In this document: piece by piece, positions 1 to 10,700 of the stretch | Position numbering within the stretch: the stretch's first letter is position 1 | Layout of the letters: each line of letters starts with the position of its first letter | Origin: Thuidium tamariscinum | Taxonomy: Eukaryota > Streptophyta > Bryopsida > Hypnales > Thuidiaceae | Assembly (NCBI GenBank): GCA_947034885.2 | Contig: OX344749.2 | Location: forward strand, 18,429,501-18,493,500 | Length of the DNA stretch: 64,000 bases | Direction of reading: 5' to 3' | The notes under the pieces: model-generated | What the model was told of the DNA's origin: nothing | The model's input: only the letters and a program-made list of their open reading frames with translations | Database searches by the model: none | Position numbers and translations under genes: made by a program

Positions 1-1759
1 TGCCTGGACGCCGGATATCTGGGCGAATGTATACGGTTTTGATAAAACCGGATTAGGTCTAGTTCCCCGGACGGACAAGTTTGGTGTTAACAAGTTCCGG
101 AATCCGCCCCACCCTAAGGACGGATACTCAGTTCCGGATTGCACCAACGACCGGCATAGACGGATGTTGGAATTCTTGATTCCCATCCTCTATCCGGAAA
201 AGCCTACCCGTGTCACCGTAACGGTAGCGAACACCATCTTCGGGTGTTTTGAGAAACGGATAGTCAACTGGGGTATAGTCCTCCAGTGGGTAGTTAACCG
301 GCTAGCCGAGCATGTGGGACGGGAGAAGACCAGCACTATCAGCGGCTATCTCTTCCACCTGTACCACCACCATGATGTACTGAGTGGCCCGGAACTCCTC
401 CGCTATGAGATGGGAGTTCAGATCCTCAAGTATGGCTTGACGGATGAGTTGGAGAAGGAGCCGGAGGACCCGGAAGACGAGCCGATGGACGAGGACCCGG
501 AAGAGCAGAAGCCGGTCAGCCAGCCGGAACGGAAGAAGTCCACAACGCCGGATAAGAGAGGACACCCAGACCCGGATCCACCCGGATCAACCCTGGGGAA
601 GAAGAAGCGGAACCACTTCGACACCATCATCCGTCACGCCATGATGGCGCACGCAAACAACAACCAATATGAGGCGATACTCGAACAGATTGTCACGAAG
701 CTGGGCGCGGTGAAGATCGAAGACATTCCGGAAATCCTCATCCGTCTTCCGACTCAAGAGGTGTTGCAGAAGAAAGACGAAGAGATCCGGAAGTGGGAGG
801 ACGTGGCCCGGAATCAGACGGATAAAATCCGACAGGCGGAAGATCTGGCCCGGATAGCTGAAGAGGGACGACGGAAGGCGGAAGAGGAGCGGAATGGACT
901 CTAGAGCACGGTGACGTACCTGGAGAGTAATCTCAATGTCGCCAACGGGAAGATCGTGGAGGCCACCTCCTTGGTCCGGAACCTGCAAGAGTTGGTGGCC
1001 CAGCCGGCGGATACGGTGATCAAAGCGAAACTGTTTTCCGCCCGGCTGATGACGGAAGGGCACGTCACCGGATCGAAAGTCATCACCATCTTGGTGGATT
1101 ATCAGGCCAAGATGGAAGGGGTGCTGAAAGAGATGAGGGCCTTAATAGGGGCTCTCAATCCGGAGTTGGGGGAAGGACTGTCGAGCTTGCTCAACCAGCA
1201 GGTGTTCACGGACTTCAGCCCCGGTGCACAAGGACGGATGTCGACGGATCGAAAACTACTCGGAAACTCGCCGGTCGTGAAGAACCTCGGCGAGCTTGGA
1301 TCGGATCCGAATGCGGCCGAACCGTCCAACACACCTACGGATCCGCAAGAGAAGAGGGCATCACCACGGCTCGACCTGGAGATCCGGATGAAGGCCCTGG
1401 CGAATCCGGCCAGGGAGAATCCGGAGAAGTTCGCCCACATGAACGAGCCAGACAGGGTTCCGGGTAAGGATCCGCGCAGCAAGACAGTCATCTTGGATGA
1501 CTCGGACAGGGAAGATAATCCGCCCCTCACCATCCGTGATGAAGTTAGGGGGCAGGGCGGATTTCAGGGAGTAGAGCATTCAGAAAGCTCCGAGGCGGAT
1601 TCGGAGGAGACTTCGACGGAAGACAGCGGAACGCCACCGGTTCCGATTCAGAAGAGGCAGACCCGATCCGCCACCAAGAAGGCCCCCCCTCCCAAGGCAG
1701 CAACGCGAAGAAGTTCAGTTCCGCTCGTGGGCGCGACATCGAAGCGGGCGCGTAAGTAG
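1..1759 (+). other. Repeat-like ORF of unknown family (partial, broken)
   Basis: A long reading frame runs in from the left edge and continues to about 1.76 kb with roughly one break, so the start is outside the window. The first part (about 130 residues from residue 1 of the window) is hydrophobic/aromatic and globular-looking; then follow an acidic, proline-rich linker, a helical coiled-coil-like stretch rich in E, R and K, and a C-terminal tail rich in S, E, T and basic residues (TRSATKK, TSKRARK) that resembles a nuclear or nucleic-acid-binding tail. I do not recognise the family. Base use (very high CCGG/TCCGGA) is unlike every other coding region here. It could be the gag-like or accessory ORF of a retroelement or a repeat-derived host gene; treated as a fossil. 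Confidence 0.4.
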
Positions 1760-2930
1760 GATAAGGTTTGAGTAGTTAGGTAGGCTTTTGAGATTTTGGG
1801 ACGGAAGTTTCCTGGACGGATTTCCCGGATGTGGGCCCCGATCCGGAACTTTAGGAACAACTGACCGAACCTTTCCGGATAATCCGGTTGGGCTCCGATT
1901 GGTTGTTTCGGATTTTCTTTTGCCTTGTTGGCATTCCGTTTCTGTTTTTAGGCTTTGACTTTCATTGTTATTTTGGCTTTTAAGGGGCAGGCAAGTTAGT
2001 TGGCCTGTCATTCCCTCCTAGTGCATATTCTACTGTATTTTCATTCCCTTCTTTAATTTGAGCCGGCGGATGGACATTCTAGCTCTGACTTGTGTTTGAG
2101 TCTCTTCTTGGTGTGTTCATTGAAGTGTTGAGAGGCAAGAGGGAAGGGTGAGGAGGAATCCGGATTCTGAGGCACTTGAAATCCGAACTGAGTGACCAAC
2201 TTCCGAGGGTTAGGATCTTGAATCGTGAGTTTGAGCGTGGAACCTTTAATTCACCGGAGCGGTGATCCGGTGTGAGTCCAGGAGTGACGAGGAGGAGGTT
2301 CCGGAACCGTAGGGGCGGATTCGTGCGGAGTTAAGCAGCCGCCATAGGAAAGTTCTGTCCATCGGAAGGTCTGCCAACCACTGAGTCGATCCGAAGAACT
2401 AGGAAAATACGTCCTTTCGGGTCTAAGGGTTTTCGAATCTGTCGTTGTAGTAAGGGCAAGTGAATTAGTCTTGAGTGACCTGCTAACCGGATTGGCCTAG
2501 AGCTATCCGGGAAGTTGTGAGGATCCGAATCCGGCCCTAATACAACATCGGATATACTTTGGTATTTTCATGTATTTTTGTTTGAGAGAAGAGAACGTGA
2601 GGTGTACGAGTGGTAAGTCCCTACCCCTCTAAAGATCAAGAGAGGACTCCCTGAGGGTAAAACAGGGGTATCAAAAACCAATTATTGAGTGACGGAACCA
2701 GATTCCGGATTGGGACGGGTCAGGGTGAAATCCGGATCTGAGAAAGGAATCCGGTAATAGTGGAGAGACGGATTCGGAAAGAAAAGACGGATCCTGAAAA
2801 ACAGTCTGGAAGATAAGTTGGTATTCCGGATTAAGAGTAGTAACTTGGGGTGTTTTGATCCGAGAAACCTAGAAACCGGAAAACGCAATTATTAGTAACG
2901 TCTAGAATCTCCTGGGACGATATTCCGTGT
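1760..2930. repeat. CCGG-rich non-coding tail of the repeat block
   Basis: No convincing reading frame. The stretch keeps the same strong bias to CCGG, TCCGGA and CGGAT seen in the ORF upstream, and the bias stops close to 2.9 kb, where normal AT-rich spacer begins. This suggests that 1-2930 is one element or one inserted block. No matching terminal repeat is visible because the left side is off the window. Confidence 0.4.
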
Positions 2931-3555
2931 CATATTATCACGTTTGGGTGTGATAAAGGTGCTTTCCGCTAGACTGCGCGTACGACACACATCTGATTAA
3001 TTGCGTAGCAGTACGCCTAAAATGGTGTCTGGAATCCGATTATTAATTTGTATTTTTCAAATGTAATCGATTGCATAATGCCGGCAAAATACTGCAGGAA
3101 TTTTACTTCAATATCTGACAGGACAGAGCTCATAGAAGCTGACGCGGAAGAACTTTGAATTGCAAGGATGCGGCGATTTAAAGACCCTGACAATAAAAAG
3201 ACGGCCACCGCTGCATCTTTCAATTGGATTTTGGCGGCGCCCCTACAACTAGGTCCCTTCACACATGTGGCGGCATACTCCCACGCTCCTCCATTGAAGT
3301 CACCCTAATGTGACGAATTCACTGGAATTCTCTACTATGCCATAAGAGGGAGGCACCACCAAGCGTCTTCACAATTCTTCTTCTACTTTTCTTTACAAGT
3401 TGTGCGAGAGATTGATAGCTAGCCAGTTTTTTGCTTCTCACTTCATGCTCGTAGAAGATAGGACACTTCTTCTTGTTAGTTTGAAACAAGGGAGAGCACG
3501 GAAGCGCCGTAGGTCTCTCTATTTCTCATCTTCTAAGGCTTTGAAGAGTGCTAGA
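2931..3555. other. Spacer, nothing recognised
   Basis: AT-rich spacer between the CCGG-rich block and a candidate exon. Short ORFs on both strands look random. The last part (3370-3555) is pyrimidine-rich like a plant 5' leader. Confidence 0.4.
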
Positions 3556-3750
3556 ATGAAGAAAGAAAGTAGGTTAGCACCGAAAACTATCCAACCCAGA
3601 GCCGGAGATCTTCGTCGAACTTTGCGTTTCGAAACAGGGAGTACTGCTGGGGAGGGTGATGCTCCGATTGACAGCACAGAGGAAGTGGAGGAGACGGTTG
3701 TGGACAACACAAGTATTCAGCAAGAAGCGAGGGCGCTAGACTCCGGAAAT
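3556..3750 (+). CDS. Candidate first exon of an unknown gene
   Basis: An ATG opens 65 codons (basic N-terminus, then an acidic E/D/T-rich stretch) that end exactly at a good donor, AAT|GTAAGA, in phase 0. Codon content looks coding and the preceding bases look like a pyrimidine-rich leader. No partner exon can be fixed from sequence: the phase-0 acceptor at 7048/7049 is possible, which would make this an alternative first exon of the downstream locus. Beyond the donor the frame closes within 15 codons. Function unknown. Confidence 0.3.
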
Positions 3751-4741
3751 GTAAGACTCTTTAGAAACTCTACTTCTTGTCTCCTCCCTTAGTTTTGCAC
3801 TACTGATGAAACGGCTACACAGATTTTGTAATGTTGAAGTATTCTAAGTACTTATTTCAGTTCTAGACTTCTAGTGAATAGAATTCAATACGATGAAAAG
3901 GATTGTGATCCACATAGCCATCCCCTGTCCATGCAATGGGAAAGATGACCATCATTTGGTAGGCTAGGTATAGTCCAAGTTTAAAAGTAACATGATTGAG
4001 TGTCATTGATAGATGAGCTTCCAATATAGGAGAAACATGATACTGTTAATAGTAATCCCACTCTTTGTTCGTAATTCCATTTTCAAGAAGGACAGAATGA
4101 GAACAGTTAATGTGAGAGAAGAAACATTTGATATTACCGCTCTATCATATTTGAAGGCAAATACTAAATCTATGTCCATAGTTGCTAGAAACTATAGATG
4201 GAAACTTTTGAAATCATTCCAAAGTTTTGAGAATGCTATGAAGTACTTGACACCACACTCTTGTTTTCCAATTCTTTTGCACAGTCCAATTCTTTGGTAT
4301 TCAACACATTAATGGGCTTTCCTTTCAAATTAAGAAACAACCTTAAACTTAGAAACCCTAAACACTTTAAGCATCAAAACTACAAATTAAAACTATATGA
4401 TCCTTTTCAAAACTATTTGAGTGACATTGTTTTTCCGTACTCAATCTATGCTCTTTTAAAATAGGCCTCTCTAAATTGAAGAACATTCTATGCTTTGCTG
4501 GCTCTTTACTTTCTTCCTTGTCTTTCCACATATCATCTCCTAAATAAGAAAATCTCTTTAGAATCCTAATACAACAATAATATTTTCTTTCCAGCATTAC
4601 GTTGGAAATAAATAATAATCTCGTATAAGAATAAGATTCTCGTTTCCATTCTTTATATCTCAAAGTTCAGTCCATGTGTTCAAGGCCGTTAAAAAAATTA
4701 AAAAAAAATGCAAGAGAAAATATCTTTTCTCGAATAACATT
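3751..4741. other. AT-rich spacer or intron
   Basis: No recognisable gene. Small ORFs at 4013-4464 are AT-driven. May be intron sequence if the candidate exon upstream is spliced to the downstream locus. Confidence 0.35.
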
Positions 4742-4821
4742 GCGCCACGTGTCAGTCGACCGGGATCCGAGCTGGACTTGTCCACGCAAGAATCTCCGAA
4801 TCAGAGATTGACACGTGGCGC
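4742..4821. promoter_or_regulatory. Hairpin with two G-box (CACGTG) arms upstream of the ParB-like locus
   Basis: The 16-base arms 4742-4757 and 4806-4821 are inverted repeats with one mismatch, each containing CACGTG, the core of plant bZIP/bHLH G-boxes. A GGGATCCGAG stretch between them (4762-4771) resembles the core of the palindromes further downstream. It lies about 370 bp before the first candidate ATG of the locus, so it may be promoter sequence or a small foldback element. Confidence 0.45.
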
Positions 4822-5188
4822 CTTCAGCCACACAAGCCAGGACCCGACATGGCAGACCACACTGGAATGGCAGGTGATCGCGGTGGAGTCTGATCAAGAA
4901 TTTTGATCAACGATTCTCTTTTCTTTTTTCGGCACTGATTCTACTTCTCCGTGCGGCTGCACCCCTGCACTTTGGCATGCAGATGAATCTAGACTTGCTC
5001 GTGTCTCTCCACCGAATCCACTTGCATGAGTGGCTGAGCTTGGAATGCGGAGAAAGCCGCATGTTATGGCGGCGCGGCTGTTTCCCTCTGTGCCTTCACT
5101 TCTCGATCTCACAATGTCCGTCTCTCTTTCTCCTACCTGCCGTTCGAGGTTCTTATCTTCACTATTGTTGGACCACCAGGAGTCCACC

Positions 5189-7525
5189 ATGAGGAGATCT
5201 ACACGGAGTCGCGCAAGGGATGGCGCTGGAGATCCGCCAACTCCACAAAGCAAGATTCAAATGACAGAGCAGGTACACACTTCTTTTCTTTTCGTTTTTT
5301 GTTTCTCAGGCTCAGGCTCTGCGTTGTGGCCTTGTTATTGTGTACAGATTTAGATTCCCAACTTGTGATGCCCTCAACAAGGCATGTTGAATGAGGGTTT
5401 TGGGTACTATGAAGACTTGATTTCTTGAGATCAAGCTGTCAACCGAATCTAGAAGTCATGCATACAAACCTTGCGAAATCAAAGTTTTCAAGAAGTGAGG
5501 GGGTCTTCGTTAGTCTGCCTTCCTTTAGCTCGGATCCGAGGTAGTACAGATCAAGTACATCAGGATCCCCTGGTTTGTAAGCGTTCCGAGTTTTTCTTTC
5601 TCCTGTGTGAGTACCTGCTTGAGAACTGTCCACGCGATTCTGGACTTTTGCCTCCTTGCCGTTTCCAGTTGGGCAATGCAGAAACCTCAAGTCATGAACA
5701 AAGACCTTGAGAAATCAGAATTCTCATTAAGTGAGGGGGTCTTGGTCTGCTTCGTTTAATTTAACTCGGATCCGAGCTAGAGTAGCTGCAGATCAACAGG
5801 ACCCCTTGTTCGGAAGAGTTCGAGGATTTTTAGATTCATCTTTCAGTACCTGCTTGAGAAAGTATCCACGTCATTTCGTGTGCTTGTTTTCTTGATCTCA
5901 ACACTTACCCAAAACCAACCATCAGGTCATGAACACAGAGCTTGGGAAATCAAAATTTTCATTAATTGAGGGGGTCTTCGGCAGTCTGGCTTGTTGTTGC
6001 TCGGATCCGAGCTAGAACTGGTCAACTGCGGCAGGACCCCCGTGTTTCGAAGTGGTTCGGAGTTTTTTGGATTTCAGTCCGAGAGCCTGCTCAAGATTCT
6101 TTCCACGCGATGCCTGCTCGAGATTCTTGCCTGCTCGAGATTCTTTCCAGCTCCAACCGTGCTTCTCAAATTATGCACAGCATTTTTGGATTTGTCAAAA
6201 TACCATTCTCCATATTCCTCAGATAATACAAATAGTATTTTTTTTTATGTGGCGCCAGTTGCCTGACTTGTTGCATCCCGAATGCTCAAATGCGAGGGGG
6301 TCCAGACAAATGCAGTTTGACCTGCCTCGGATCCAAGCTAGGTCACGCCGAATTCACCAGAACCCCCTCAGTTCAAGATTTAGTTTGTACTTGCTCGAGA
6401 ATCTTTCTATGTTCTATTCTTGCTTCCGAATCTCCAAGTATTCCGCTTCGTTTGATTTAGTTTTTGAAATTTCGGTGTAAGTCCCAGAAGAACTCCAGCG
6501 CCTCATTTCCAACTGGGCTAGAAAGTGAGGGGGTCCGGCCACGTCACGTCTGACGTGGCTCGGATCCGAGCCCAGTCAGCCGTGACGTGGCTGGACCCCC
6601 CTATTTTCTAGCCCAGCTGGAATTTTTTTTGCTTGGTCAGCAAAAAAGGGGGTCCGGCCACGTCACGTCTAACGTGGCTCGGATCCGAGCCTAGTCAGTC
6701 GTGACGTGGCCGGACCCCCATATTTGCTGACCAAGCAAAAAAAATTGTCTTCCTGGAGTGATTTTTTTTTAAAAAAAAGACGATTTTAGGTAGTTTTAAG
6801 ATAATTTTCTTTGAAAATCAAAAAATTGGTAAAATTTATAAAATTCTTATATCCTCTAGAGTTTTTTGTTTGATAAGACCTCAAAGTTTATATTTTAGGA
6901 GGGTTCAATTTCGCAATTCATTATTTGCCATTGCAAAACCTTTGTTTGTTTTTTTAAAATAATTTCGATCAAAATTCTTTGTATACTTCTCTCTTATGGT
7001 AGTGGAAGCTAATATGAGGTATTGTTTTGTATTTTTTGTTTCAAACAGAGAGGTGATGGTGCAGGCTCATCTTCACCTGTAGTAGAGCCCCCAAGAGGCC
7101 CTATTGTTCATGAAGCAGGACCCACACAGACTCCTACATCAAGGCGCCCAAGTAAGGAGGTCTCTAGTGATAAGGGGGAGGCACGAGGACCAGACTTGGT
7201 AAGTTTTGGAGATGTCATGGATGCCACTGAGCGTGCGATAGATGCTTTCCAGAGCTCTGTGCTTAGTCGTGTCAGTGACCCAAATGCGGGAAGGCGAAGG
7301 CATGCCTTGAGGCTTGCTGAGATTGCTAGAAGAAAGGGATTTAGGTGTTTGTCTTCAGAGAGCTCAGAGACTGAGTATAGCTCTGAGTCGCAGGTCTCCA
7401 TCACTATTGATGGTCCACCACTGCAAGAGACATGTACTTGTGCTTGCAGTGGTCCTATAGGTCCACAGGTTCCAGTCTTCATTCACCTCAGCTCAGATTC
7501 TGAGGAAGATGTAGAGATTGACTAG
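5189..7525 (+). CDS. Small acidic/basic ORF, two exons (or 5' exons of the ParB-like gene)
   Basis: Model: exon 1 5189-5272 (Kozak-like CCACCATGAGG, 28 codons, donor CAG|GTACAC) and exon 2 from 7049 (acceptor AAACAG|AGAGG), phase 0, ending at TAG 7523-7525: 186 aa. The N-terminus is Arg/Ser-rich; RDGAGDPP in exon 1 is echoed by RGDGAGSS at the start of exon 2; the C-terminus is Ser/Glu/Asp-rich (SSESSE, SSDSEEDVE), like a nuclear, possibly phosphorylated tail. Inside exon 2 a strong donor TTG|GTAAGT at 7200 is in phase 0 and can be joined to the acceptor at 7716/7717, fusing the first part to the next gene. So this may be a separate small gene, an intron-retained isoform, or the true 5' end of the ParB-like gene. 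No known domain recognised. Confidence 0.45.
5496..5573. repeat. Palindrome P1, core CTCGGATCCGAG (5529-5540)
   Basis: Exact 12-base palindromic core. Outer GGGGG and CCCC tracts pair, while the arms between are only partly complementary. Confidence 0.6.
5730..5811. repeat. Palindrome P2, core CTCGGATCCGAG (5765-5776)
   Basis: Exact core with outer GAGGGGGTC and GGACCCC tracts; inner arms weakly complementary. 236 bp from P1. Confidence 0.6.
5968..6043. repeat. Palindrome P3, core CTCGGATCCGAG (6000-6011)
   Basis: Exact core and GGGGGTC / GGACCCCC outer tracts. 235 bp from P2. Confidence 0.6.
6294..6367. repeat. Palindrome P4, core with one change (6326-6337)
   Basis: CTCGGATCCAAG, one base off the exact core, between GAGGGGGTCC and GAACCCCCTC. 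233 bp before P5. Confidence 0.55.
6509..6620. repeat. Palindrome P5, 112 bp, near perfect
   Basis: Arms pair about the centre 6564.5 over the full 112 bp, including outer CCAACTGGGCTAGAAA / TTTCTAGCCCAGCTGG, the GGGGGTCCGGCCACGTCACG type arm and the core at 6559-6570. Inner arms hold ACGTCACG/CGTGACGT, which resemble bZIP sites. It directly abuts P6. Confidence 0.8.
6621..6746. repeat. Palindrome P6, 126 bp, near perfect
   Basis: Pairs about 6683.5, from AATTTTTTTTGCTTGGTCAG on the left to CTGACCAAGCAAAAAAAATT on the right, with core 6678-6689. Inner arms are close to P5 but the outer arms are unrelated to P5 and still self-complementary. Starts at the base after P5 ends. Confidence 0.8.
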
Positions 7526-7716
7526 GTTCTGTTTTTCCAAAAAGTTTTATATTCAAATGGCACTATAAAGCCTTACATATTTCAAAATTAATGTTTTACT
7601 TATGTACTATATCTTTTGAAAGTTTATCTCTCAATTCAACTTGAATTCTTCTTTGCATTTTTGTGTTATAAAGGTAGGCTTGTGGTCATACATTTATGGG
7701 TGTTTTATTATTGCAG

Positions 7717-10700
7717 ATGGAAGTGTCTCCAGTAGTTCTTTCCCAAGAAGAAACTATCATGGAAATCCAAAACATGGATGTTACAAGTCAACCCCCCATT
7801 GGTGGTGAAGCGAGGAGAGGAGTCACAAGTGAAGACGTGGTGGAGGAATTCATGGATGAAGATGACAAGGACCTGTTAGAGGATGACCTCCGCCAATATC
7901 ACAAGGTAGACTCTGTGAATACCATTGCAGGCTTGAGGATGAAGCCTGATCATCTGTTTCGGCTTCAAATTCCCTTGTGCCGAATGGTAGCGATGCCCAT
8001 GGTAAGACCTACTTTGTCTTGCGATCTTGAATTGCTTGAACACGAATTCGCAAAGGGCTACCTCGACGGGGCAGCAGTTTTCTATGTCACAACCACAAAT
8101 GAAGCCGGAGAAAGCTCCAAATTCACAAAGGAGGAGATAGAGAAATGGGGGCCTTTATGGAGAGAGAAGAATGAGATCTTTGAAGCCCACATCCAGTCTG
8201 TTCCCGAATTGAGTTTCTTGAAGAACTTGAAGTTCTTTGTGTGTGACGGGAATCACCGCCTGCTGTCATGGATGAATCATATTTCCCGGCTGCACTCCAA
8301 GGATATAACTTGGCACTATGCAGTGGACTCAATTGTGTTGGACACAAAGGGCAAAATCGAGGTAGCTATGCATGTCATGCATGACATTAACAAGTAAGTT
8401 GTTTACTTGAATTTGGTCTTTGAAGTTTTGTTTTATGTTTTTAGAAAATTTTGAAACTATTTCATCTTCGCTTATATAATATGAAATGCATATACTTATA
8501 AAGCCTTGTTGAATTTTAGGTCTACAGAGGACTCACACGTGAAGACCAATTTGGTTCATACCCTTTATAGGGTTCAGAAGTATGGGCTTTTACCCATAGA
8601 GCGCTTCAACGAAATGTTGAGGCCATCTGAGCTTAAACACTGTTCTGCACAGAAATTGAGGAAGACTTGGTATTCTATGCCACTTGAGGTCTTCACATCC
8701 TTCGTCTTTCGGGTATGAAATTATTGTGATAATTCTTCCTTTCAATACAAAGTATTTTAGTATATTCAGTTTTGTTCTTAAAGCTTTTGTTCACATTGAT
8801 TGGCCTTGGAAATGTGCAGCAAGAGATTTCTCAAGCCGCAGGTGCTGCAGTACGAAAGTACAACGAGATCACGCCAGAGGAAAAGAAAATTGCGGAGGGA
8901 CTTGCTCATGCTATGAGATCTGTAGCACATGAGAGGACTGGAAAACTCAATGTGAAGATGTCAAAATTGGCCGCCGTTGCTAATCCGGCTAATGAGCCCG
9001 ACTTTTTGAAAGAGGTAACTACTTTGCATACTTCAAAAAATTAAGCAAATGGTCTATACCTTGAAAATTAGAAGTGAGAATCTCACATCATTTTTTTCAG
9101 GTTGAGAAACACTGGACTACAAATGAGGTTCCCGAGATGACTCTCGAGAAACTCCAAATGGTTGCAACGTGCAATACAACGGCAGCTCACAAGATCAAAT
9201 TCTTGCAGTGGTCGAACTCTTCTATTCCCTCACGTGATGCAAGGCGTTTCCCACCTAGGCCAATGTCTGAGCTACTACTTGGACCATTTCTAAACCGTTG
9301 TGTTTGGTATGCCGGGGTAAGTAACTTACTTTGAAGTTTGTTTTCAAGTTTAACAATTTCTGTATTTGATGTTTATAATAATTTGAATTTTTTAATCATG
9401 AGGCATAGTACTTTGAATCATGTGAATTTTAATTCTTTTTTTCTTTAATCCAGATTGAGGATGTAGTGGTGGATATTTTTGAGGGTGTTGTGAGGCATGA
9501 CAACATACCTATAGATATGAACGTTCCACAGAAACCAGAGACTCTCCTTGACTATTTAGAAGGTTGGAGAACAAAGATCTGGGATCAAGGATTTCTAGCT
9601 CATCTTCGTGGAGCTAACTACTTCAAGAAAAGCGATAACTTCAACACCTTTGAGGGATCAAAGCAGGCAGTAAGAAGGGTTCTTTTCCGGTGAGTCTCTA
9701 AAAATCATAGCTCATATTTGACATTATAGTTATTGAATGTCCTATAAGTCAATCTTTGCATTGGGGCACAAAAAAAAAATTTCAAAAAAATCTTGAATTG
9801 AAGTAGGAAATGAAAAAGTAGGGGGGTCCTTGAGCATCCTCCTCGACATAGCTCGGATCCGAGCTATGTTGAGGAGGATGATGAGGGACCCCCCTAGTTC
9901 TTGCCCCTTGCAGAACTTGAAGTCTCAAAGTTTAATTTTTTTTCATGTGAAACTGCGATTTTAGAGTGAATTATGAGGAATGAAAAGTCCATTCTTGCAT
10001 GTGATCACCCAAATTTTTTTTTGTGGAAATCAAAAAATCATGTAGGATATCAAAAACTGGGGGGGTCCTTCACCTACCTTCAAGACTTAGCTCGGATCCG
10101 AGCTACCTCAAGGACGTTGCTTAAGGACCCCCCTAGTTCTTGTCCCTTGCAGATTTTGAAACAAAAATTTCCCATCTCAAATTGAGAATTTAGAAAAAAT
10201 ACTTTGTAGTTGGTATCCTTTCAAAGAGGTTGTCAAATCATTTGGTAGTTGAGATTGAATTTTATCATTTGTATTTATTGAATCCTCTTGGAACTGCAGG
10301 TACTTCAAATATGAGCTCGAAGGTAAAGAAGCAATCAAGACTGAGGACCTACCTACCTTCTTGAAGAATTTTCTGGACCACAACTCCAAAGACTGCATGT
10401 ATACTCCGACTCAGCTCAAGACCTTCACTACCTCACATCTCAGTGGTGGTGGATGGTACATTGACTGCCCCATCTCCTACACGCATCCGTCAGAGGTAGA
10501 GTTGCGGGCTTCTTTGGAAGGACAAGGCACCATCAACATGGATGTTGGCGAGTTTCCAGGACTTAGTGAGAATGAGAGGAAGAGGGCTATTGCAAAGAGG
10601 GAGACCATGGACAGGAGGAAGGCAGTACGGATTCAACTGGCTTTGGAGCACAAGGAGAAGAAGGAGGCGAAGCGTTTGGCCAAATTGGCGGAGAAGGAGA

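Larger units (their letters stand above)
5455..6420. repeat. Tandem array of about 236-bp units, each with a central palindrome
   Basis: At least three units (from about 5455, 5690 and 5926) share the same order: a TCATG...AAATCA segment, GTGAGGGGGTCTT, a variable left arm, the core CTCGGATCCGAG, a variable right arm ending in GGACCCC-like bases, then CCTGCTTGAGA...TCCACG. A fourth, more diverged unit surrounds 6326. Core-to-core distances are 236, 235 and 326 bp. The array lies in what is probably intron 1. Confidence 0.7.

Noticed and set aside
302-565. Overlapping ORFs on both strands in the GC-rich block
   Set aside because: They are shadows of the long plus-strand frame; composition is driven by the CCGG bias.
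5966-6480. Three overlapping ORFs of 86-142 codons
   Set aside because: They run through the tandem palindrome units and repeat the same words in different frames, as expected from repeat sequence and not from a gene.
4900-10200. CRISPR-like reading of the regularly spaced palindromes
   Set aside because: Spacing of about 235 bp, hairpin arms and eukaryotic gene context do not fit CRISPR repeats and spacers.
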